Source of the DNA: Owenia fusiformis
Taxonomy: Eukaryota; Annelida; Polychaeta; Sabellida; Oweniidae
Assembly (NCBI GenBank): GCA_903813345.2
Contig: CAIIXF020000004.1
Location: 12,052,196-12,116,195, forward strand
Reading direction: 5' to 3'
DNA: 64,000 bases
Shown: positions 25,001 through 34,000 of the stretch, in pieces
Layout of the letters: each line of letters begins with the position of its first letter
Position numbering within the stretch: the stretch's first letter is position 1
Translations under genes and position numbers: made by a program
Notes under the pieces: model-generated
The model's input: only the letters and a program-made list of their open reading frames with translations
Told to the model about the DNA's origin: nothing
Database searches by the model: none

Positions 25001-28000
25001 CTAAATTTTGAATTTATTTTTAATGACGTAAATCAACATTATTTCTTCTCGCATCTAGGATATTTCTGATATTGAAAACAGATATTTTTCTATTTGATGC
25101 GATAATTTAAATCGTAATGACAATCACATTGTGTCAAAAATCAATACTCAATAAAAACTATAATGATGTCAGGATAATATTTGAATCAACTATTTTACAT
25201 CGATATTAGTCATGTCCTTAACGATAGCACCAGACTGAAATCCTAAACAGTATTCCAATGAGACATATAAGGTCGAACGTGTACTGGAACGTATGCAACT
25301 TATCATAATCGTTTTTATCCATCATAGTAAATATCAACATACTGTAACGTTTTCATTTAATGAGCGTTTACTCGAACGAATTACAACAAACGATAATGAG
25401 AACAAAGTTCGAGAATCCTCGAAATGAAACATAGCAAACTGTCTCTTCGAATCTCAAATTACACCCCATGCAGACAGATCGACTAAAATTACATTACGTA
25501 TGATGTGAGACTCGACATTCACCAGTAAACGTGAAATAATGTTTCACCCATGGAGCAAATTAATATTTTACTACTTAATAAATATTGAATGACGGACAAA
25601 TTAAGTTTTATAGATATGAGAATATCATGATGTCTTGATATTTCAAGGTAACGTCATTTGAAAAGTGATGGCGCTGATCAAAACAGTAATGTAAAGATAA
25701 AACCGCAACGAAATATTTGAAGATTTCTTTGAAAAACAAAATAATGTACATCAAATATCGAATTTTCCGAAACACAAAAAACGTGTATAAATTGTAAGAC
25801 CTGCAGGTCCGAACACAACGAGAAACACTATATAATAAACATCAATACGACGAGATAATAGATTTATTATCCAAATTGAATGATAAGTAATAAGATCAGG
25901 TACTGTTGAATAACATTCTGCCCGTGATTTGTTATTAATCATATAGAAATGTCTTATCCGAACAGCTTACATGTACGTATTATCCGTTGCGGCCATTAAC
26001 AATTTTACATATCTAATTAGCTAAGTAAATAAACATGCGTCGACACAGTGGCAGTTGACTATGAAAAGTTTAAAATCATCAATTTTATTTTTATTTTCTT
26101 GATTTAAAGATTTATTATGTTTAAAAAAGAAAATGTTTGATTTTTAAGTTCAACCTTTAATTCTTATTATCAAGAACGCGCATGCAAATTCGCAAACCAT
26201 GTACATTGTTTGCAGTCTGCGCAATTTAATGTAAATCATTGTATATTTTTCGATATACTGTAATACTATTCATTATTTGTAAAATTGAACCGAATATAAT
26301 CTAAAATTAATCAGCTTTAAATACATTATAGTACCCCACACACTAATTAGTCACAAACTTTAAAACTTGTTTTGAACACTTTCCCCTTATTGAATCATGA
26401 TGAAATTTCACATGGACAAACTATAAACACTTTCCAGCACTCAGATTTTTTGATTTGCTTGAATTTTAATTTTCAAATTTTTACAGTCATTTAAGATGAA
26501 GCACCAATTTCGCATTTTTCACATTTTATGCTATATATATGTATATTTGGCTTAATTCTTTGAGATGTACAAATTGAAACACTTGGATAAACTTTAACAT
26601 CAACAACTTTTTAAGTAGTTTTCTACTTACTGTCATACATTACATTACTGTCATATGTATTTCAAATTTTTAATAACTGGTGGATAGCATTATGAAGACA
26701 GTGGTTCATGTCTTTGTGTAGATTTATATACGCTTTCCGGGCCACTGGAATACATGGCGGGCATCTTTGGCTCTGTTTCTCCTGTTTTTCACCCGTCTTG
26801 CCACTTTACTTCCTGCAACGCGTCTATTGAAATCTTTACCAGTAGCTCTCTTTTTGTAGAATTCCTTAAAGGCATGAGGGTTGTTTCTCATTTCAAACAG
26901 CGCGTCATTGAGAGCAAGTAAACATTCCTCAAAGGATCGGGGGACTACAATTGAGTGGCCATATTCATCACAGGGGTTGCCAGGGGGATGCCACCGTGAT
27001 ACTTTTTGTTGGATGCTATTGTTGAAGAGCTCACAAGGATTAAGAAGATGGCCCTTTGGAGGTAGCATCACTACGTTTACACCATTTTCTTCCAATTTTA
27101 CCCTAACTTCAGGATTGTAATGCTGTTTGCATGGATTCAGGGCCCTCACTGAGCGTCCTAATCTATCCCAAACTAGGGTCGACCCCCTAGGTAAAAGCCG
27201 GTGAAGTCCTGGACCACCAAGATATCGATTCCTGGCTTCAGATGCAATTGCAAACTTCTTGACCACGGAGTCATCTGCATTCCTCTTTGTGAGAGATACC
27301 TTCACAAACTGCGACTGTGATATTACAGCTGAGCATGTATAACGAGCAGGACGGTATGCTGAGCGGGCGTATAACTTGGTACCTTTGCGTGTGCGTCCTA
27401 AGGAAGGCGATGAGTTTTCAAATATGGGGAATTCGTCTTGATAAAACACATCATCGAGTGTTAGTCCCAGATCAAGAGCATTATTGAATCCTTCGATGAA
27501 TCCCCCTGGCAGCATTAAAATTACTCTCGTATTATATATCACACAATTAATATTTGAAACGCAACTATTATTCGAACATATGATCGGACATTTGCATGAT
27601 ACTATATCTAGTTCTACTTTATTACGTTTAAGTACGCATCATATTTATGTCCGATCATAAGTTCGATTAGAGTTGTGTTTCAATATTCTTTCTTTTTACC
27701 CCCTGCGATAAGCAGTTAGCGTTTCCCCGATTAATTAAGAACTCGGAATCTGATTGGCTGTCGCAATACTGCGACAGAAATCATGTATAAGCCATTGCGT
27801 ATAATTAGATCATGTGATTCAGTTTAATCGGGCCCTTCCAAATTGGAAGGGGGAAGAAGGAGGTACGGATTCTGGACACCTGCTTAGAAGGATGTGAATA
27901 CAAATACATTCTAGCATTTTAGATCCATTCATTATCTCAAATAAAGTTATACACAATTATAGTAAAGCATACTCAGAAATATTCAGCTATCAATCAACCA

Positions 28001-31000
28001 ACAACCAACAAACTTTTTTCAAAAATGTTCACCTCATTTTTACCAAAATGCAAACATTTTTTACAATCTTCTAAGATTGGTTACCTATGTTATTTCACTG
28101 AATTATTATACTGAATCCAAATTCAGTATCTTTAAAGTTCCTGGATGAATCAAAATGGAGTGGAAGGGAATGGGTTCCTTAAAATTTAAATGTATAATAA
28201 AAACTTTAATAATCACTTCACAATCATTTCACAAAAACTTTAAATAGCATAAATTCAATTCACAGTGGCGTGATTCTTACGATCATGAAAGCCAGCATTG
28301 AACTCAAAGAAATGCAAAATGAACGTTCTTTTACTACCACTTATCTTTTACAGTGATACTATAGCGGCGATTGGAAAAGTGAAGGAACTGAAAGCGATCC
28401 GAAAAAGACCTTCAGTTATCAAGTAAGATGATCAAAACTCATTTTATAGTTGATTGAAAACAATCTAAAAATAATGGTGATGATTTATTTATTACTTGAT
28501 ATGACATGATCATATTTAACCCTAATGTCTGCAACCTTTTAATTATTAAATGAATAAGGTTAACAACACTACCAAGATTATTGAAATCAGAGCAGTTAAG
28601 AAACATCGCCCATCGTCCATATGACCCCCCCCCCTATTGCGACTTTTATTTTACACGAAGTCTCAATAGGGGGGGGGGTCTTATGGACAATTGGCGATGT
28701 TTCATTTCTTCTCTGATTTCAATAATCTTGTTAGTGATGTTGACCTCATTCATTTAAAGTACTTTTTAAAATAGTTCAACAAATTTTTAATTGGGGTTAC
28801 CGTGACATTTTGGGATAAATGTTTGACTATATAATTTTAGATAATATTGTTTTGTATCTCATACTTGAGTGGGTTTGTGGGAGATATCATATTTGAGGAG
28901 CGGGCGGGATATATTGTATATCTCACATGAAATGAAATTGAAGTGAAATTCATTGTCTCAACAGCATATCAATGATGCTATTGACCAGTTTAGGCCAAGA
29001 TTGAGGGCTACAATTGATTAAATTGGTGGACATATTGAACGTCTGTTTATATCAATAAAGTTGATAATAAAACTTGGTTTTTACAAGTTTTGGAAAATCC
29101 GTTTTGAAACGAAAATGACGTCATTTATATTATGGATGCTGGTTGACAGACATTATAATAAATTTGAAATTATAGCGGAACCCCAATAGAATCAACAACA
29201 TGGAACAATAAGGTTGATGGCTCAGTTTGTTTGTAATTGTATCAACTTTTCACAAATGATAAAATTGCATGTGCACACACATATTATAACATACATGTAA
29301 ACACTAAATTACAAAACAAATTATAAAATAGATACACATGCAAAATCATCCTTCACAATTAGTGTAAATACAATTTTGTTTATTTTAACCACCTTTATCT
29401 ATGTAGATTGACCAGATCCTAAGGAGCGCCCATCCAAACGCTATAAGATAACTGCCATCATTAAAATTAAATCACGGCGCTGTAGTCACTGTCAGTATCA
29501 AGATGGAAACAGACGTGTCAGTTATCGTATCATGCACTTCCAGTTACATTCCCTTGTAAGCGGTGTAACATATAGTTGAATTGAAAATCGCTCTAGTTTG
29601 CGACGTTAAACACAGTTGACGACTTCCCCGGTTAGGACAAGTTTAGGGAATAATGCAGAATCGGTTTTTAACTTTTCCGTATAGTTGTCCTATCATAAAT
29701 TATTTACGGCAAAAAAATTAACCGAAAAGTTCAGATTCGGACTCCTAAATCTGTTTACTCTGTGTCTTTTTGTAGTGTGTCCCTCGCAGCGCCAACATTT
29801 GATGAACTGGACAAGGCAGTAACATCGGCTGTGCAGGATGTTAGTACATAGTTTTAAATCAGTAAATACGAATAAATATGAATTGGAATTAATAATTGAA
29901 AATATTTTAAATTTTAAGTTTAAATTACAGAAATTATATAAAAAAACAGGTTTTAATCATTACAATATTAGTAAGGTTTTAATTGAAAGACTTTACTTAT
30001 TATAAGTAAGGTTTTACTGATACGGTTTTACTTATTACAATATAAGTAAGGTTTTATCCACACCATAGGTGAGAACACCGACAACCATTCTATTTAAATT
30101 ATCATTCAATGATAATTTTTTACTTATTACAACATAAGTAAGGTTTTACCCACGCCATAGGTGAGAACACTGACAATCATTTGTATTTTAATGATCATTC
30201 ACTGATAATGTTTTACTTATTACAACATAAGTAAGATTTTACATATAATGTTTTATTTATTACTATATAAGTAAGGATATACGTATACGGTTTAATTACT
30301 TATTACAATATAAGTGAATACACTGAAAATTATATTGCATTTTTATGATTTTAGGGTATATTTGTAAGCGTTAGTGCTGGTAATAACGGTGTTCCCTCGA
30401 CAAGACAATCGCCTGCACGCGCAGCGATGGCGTACGTAATAAAATTTGATTTTTGATACGAATTTGCATATACGAACGCAGATCTGGCGTAACAAGTGTC
30501 CTGTTTAAGGGTTATAATAATCCAAAAAACATATCTAATCGTAGAAAATCGTGAAACGTGTAGTTCTATCGACTTGTTATATGTCCCCTATGTAGAGCTT
30601 GTATTTAAGGATTAATCTGGCATTTGAAAAGTGTTTCTGTGTCTGTGTTTCAAAGTGTAGACAATATATGAACCTGACCAGCAACCTGGTGCACAGCATT
30701 TGACATTGTTCACTTGTGTTTCAAAGTGAAGACAGTATATGAACCTGACCAGCAACCTGGTGCACAATATTTGACATTATTCACTTGTGTTTCAACGTGT
30801 AGACAGTATATGAACCTGACCAGCAACCTGGTGCACAACATTTGACATTATTCACTTGTGTTTCAACGTGTAGACAGTATATGAACCTGACCAACAACGT
30901 GATACACAACATTTGACATTATTCACCTTGGTAAAATCTTCCGTGACGCTGGAATATAATGTTTGCAATATCATTTATATATTATCAAATATACAATAAA

Positions 31001-34000
31001 TGTATAATAAATATATAACAAAATTGCATATTTCTTTTTAAGATTTACAGTAGCAAGCGTAGACAAAAATGATGATCTCAGTCCAAAATCGAACTATGGT
31101 CCGGGCGTCGACATCACAGCCCCAGTGAGTACAACAAATGTCATTTAAAATTTTGGGATAGTGCCAATATTTAACACAGCTCGCACTTTGTATTCAGCAT
31201 AATATAAAAGTTTGCGATAACTTTTGATGGGATCTCCATGATGGGATCTCCACTTGGTGAAATCGATAAAATAATATATTTAAAAGATGTTTTATTTTCT
31301 GATATTTGTGTAAAAAGATGCGTTATAATACAGTATTTCCGTTCAGTATTGTAATTATTATATTATATTATGAAGGAAAAACATATACCGTAGGTATATT
31401 ACTTGCCAGACCATCTCTCTCCTCATATGGCGGCTATAACCGTACATATTCTGTCGATTCGATTTTTAATCTATATTAGTTATTATTACAGCATTACCTT
31501 AATTTGTTGCGCATCATACAACTTAACAGATTTTTATTAATTCGAGATTTTAGCAGGAGCCTAATTTACAAAATTATCAAATATAAAAAAATATTATTAT
31601 AAAAATATTATTATATGATAAATTATCAGAGAACAATGCTGAGAAAAACCTTGACCTTGCAAAGTTCACATCTTCTGTTTTTAATTTTCTTTGTCTCCAC
31701 TGAAATGGGGATATCATCATATTTCAAAATATTATGATATCCACAGTCATGTTAAGTCAAATTTAAAGAAAATTCATACATTGGGTTTATACCTAATTTA
31801 TTATGATACTTGGTAGATCCTCTTACCAATATTTTAAGTGTTAGAAATTATAGAACAAAATTCGGAATTGATTTTATTCAATTGTTTTGGGAGGGACACT
31901 ATTTGATTATTGACACTGTTTGTGTTTCAGATAATAAAAAAAATCAAAAACTAATTAATTTCATTGTTTTCTGGTAGAAGGGCGCACAGGGTACAATGAT
32001 TATCTGTGGTTTCCATGCACTTCCAAAGTGTTTGAGTCAATTAGAAAAAATAGTAGAAATTTCCTTTTCCAGTTTAAGTGAGGGTCTGCCATCGCCCTCG
32101 AGTGCAAGTCGCTCGCAACACACCCCAATCTCCCATTTCAACGGCCCTGTACATTTATGTACGCTCATACATTCAAATTTTATTGCCGATAAGATCATGA
32201 ATCAAAAATATAACAAGATCATGAATCAAAATAAGTGTGATAAGAAGTGACATATGGTCTCGTTGTCTATTTAACAGATAAAATAGATATATCACATAGC
32301 CAATTTTTTAGTACATCATCAGTTGTAAACTTCAAAAATATCAAAATTTTATATAAATATTTTAAAATTTCTATGGAGCCCTGCAAAACCCTACAGTAAT
32401 AAGTAAACCGTAATGTTGACAGGTGCTCAACAGGTTGAAACAATTGCAGGAATATTTGTTTTATAATTTAAACATATCAAAACAATTGGTGGATCAACGA
32501 AAAACGAGATGATGTTAAAAGAAAGTGAGCTAAATGAAACAATTATTTTTAATCATTTAAATGCACAAATAGTCATACAGATTATCTTATTTTCAATTGA
32601 ACAGATAAAATCAATATATCATGCTTATAACCTTAAGTTTCCAAAAACCAACTCATAAGTAGATAATCCGTTGTAAACTTCAAAATTTTCAAAATCTAAT
32701 ATTTTTTGTGGACCCCTGTTAAACTCCTCAATAATAAGTAGACGGTAATGTTGACAGGTTCTCAACAAGTAAAACCATGTGTAGGAATATATGTTTTATC
32801 GTTTAAACTCATCAAACCAATTGGAGGATCAATAGGAGGAAACAGCTTATATAAGGCTTATATGAAACATACGTGTTAGTTATTATAAAAAAAGTCTCAT
32901 TGAATCATGCAAAGTAAAAATGTGGAAAAATCACACATATCGATGTTTATCCATATCCAATTTTATGTACTGTATCTTACAGGGTGATGATATATATTCT
33001 GCTAGTAACACCTGCGATGATTGTTACTCAAGAGGGGACGGTATGTGTGTTACTAATTAAGTAGCAACAGTCTTAAAAATAGCTTTTCCCGAGTGGGCAT
33101 ATTATTTTGGTGAATCAAATGGGGGAAAGGGGGGGTGTGACTTGGATTCTTTTAAGCGAGTGTGTCAGTATCTAAAGAACAAATAAAAACCTTCATAATA
33201 ATAGCTTTTTTAGCTTCTCCATTTCTTTTGCCAGAGGACATATTTCCTTTCTCTTAGTCTAACACCCCAGTCACATTTCATACGGCGACCTTGCGGTCTA
33301 TCATTTCTGCGGCCAGTAACATTTCTACGCTCGCCGTGGAATTTCTGCGCTCTCATACTTTTGCAGTCACATTTCCCACGGCAGCCGCGCGGTGAATTTT
33401 AATTTTCTGTTGATAAATAATACTTTTTTCATTTTAGTTACATAGGGACAATTTATAAACGTAATTTATAGTGCTAGGATGCAATATCAAATGAAAAGTG
33501 ATCGTAAAACATTGACAAATAATGATTCAATCTTGTTGAGCCAGTTGATTTCTACGGGGACCTCAGAAATGAACATATATTATAACTCCGAGTTATAATT
33601 TCTACGGCGATCCTGCGGGCTGTAAAAACTGGATACGGCGTAAGGAGGCCGCAAGGCGAGCGAAGTTTTTCTACGCTCGCCGCAGAAATTCACCGATTTA
33701 ATTGATCTGCGGTCGACTTGCGGCCGCCGTGCGACAAATGTGACTGGGGTATTACTCTCAGTACCTATGCAAAAAACTGAGCATAATGGACTGATAATAG
33801 AGACCAGTATTAAAAGTAAGCTTACATTATAAATTAAATATTTATTTACCTACAGTCTCTTGTTTTATCGAACCCTGTCTTCAATACATATCATATAATG
33901 ATATTTTTCAGGAACATCATTTGCTTCTCCACAAGCAGTAAGTACAAATTGGTATATTTTTGAAAGTACCTTATTAACATCTTACAGTCATCCGATAAAC

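Noticed and set aside
26881-27120. 79-codon + strand frame
   Set aside because: Antisense shadow of the DDE transposase.
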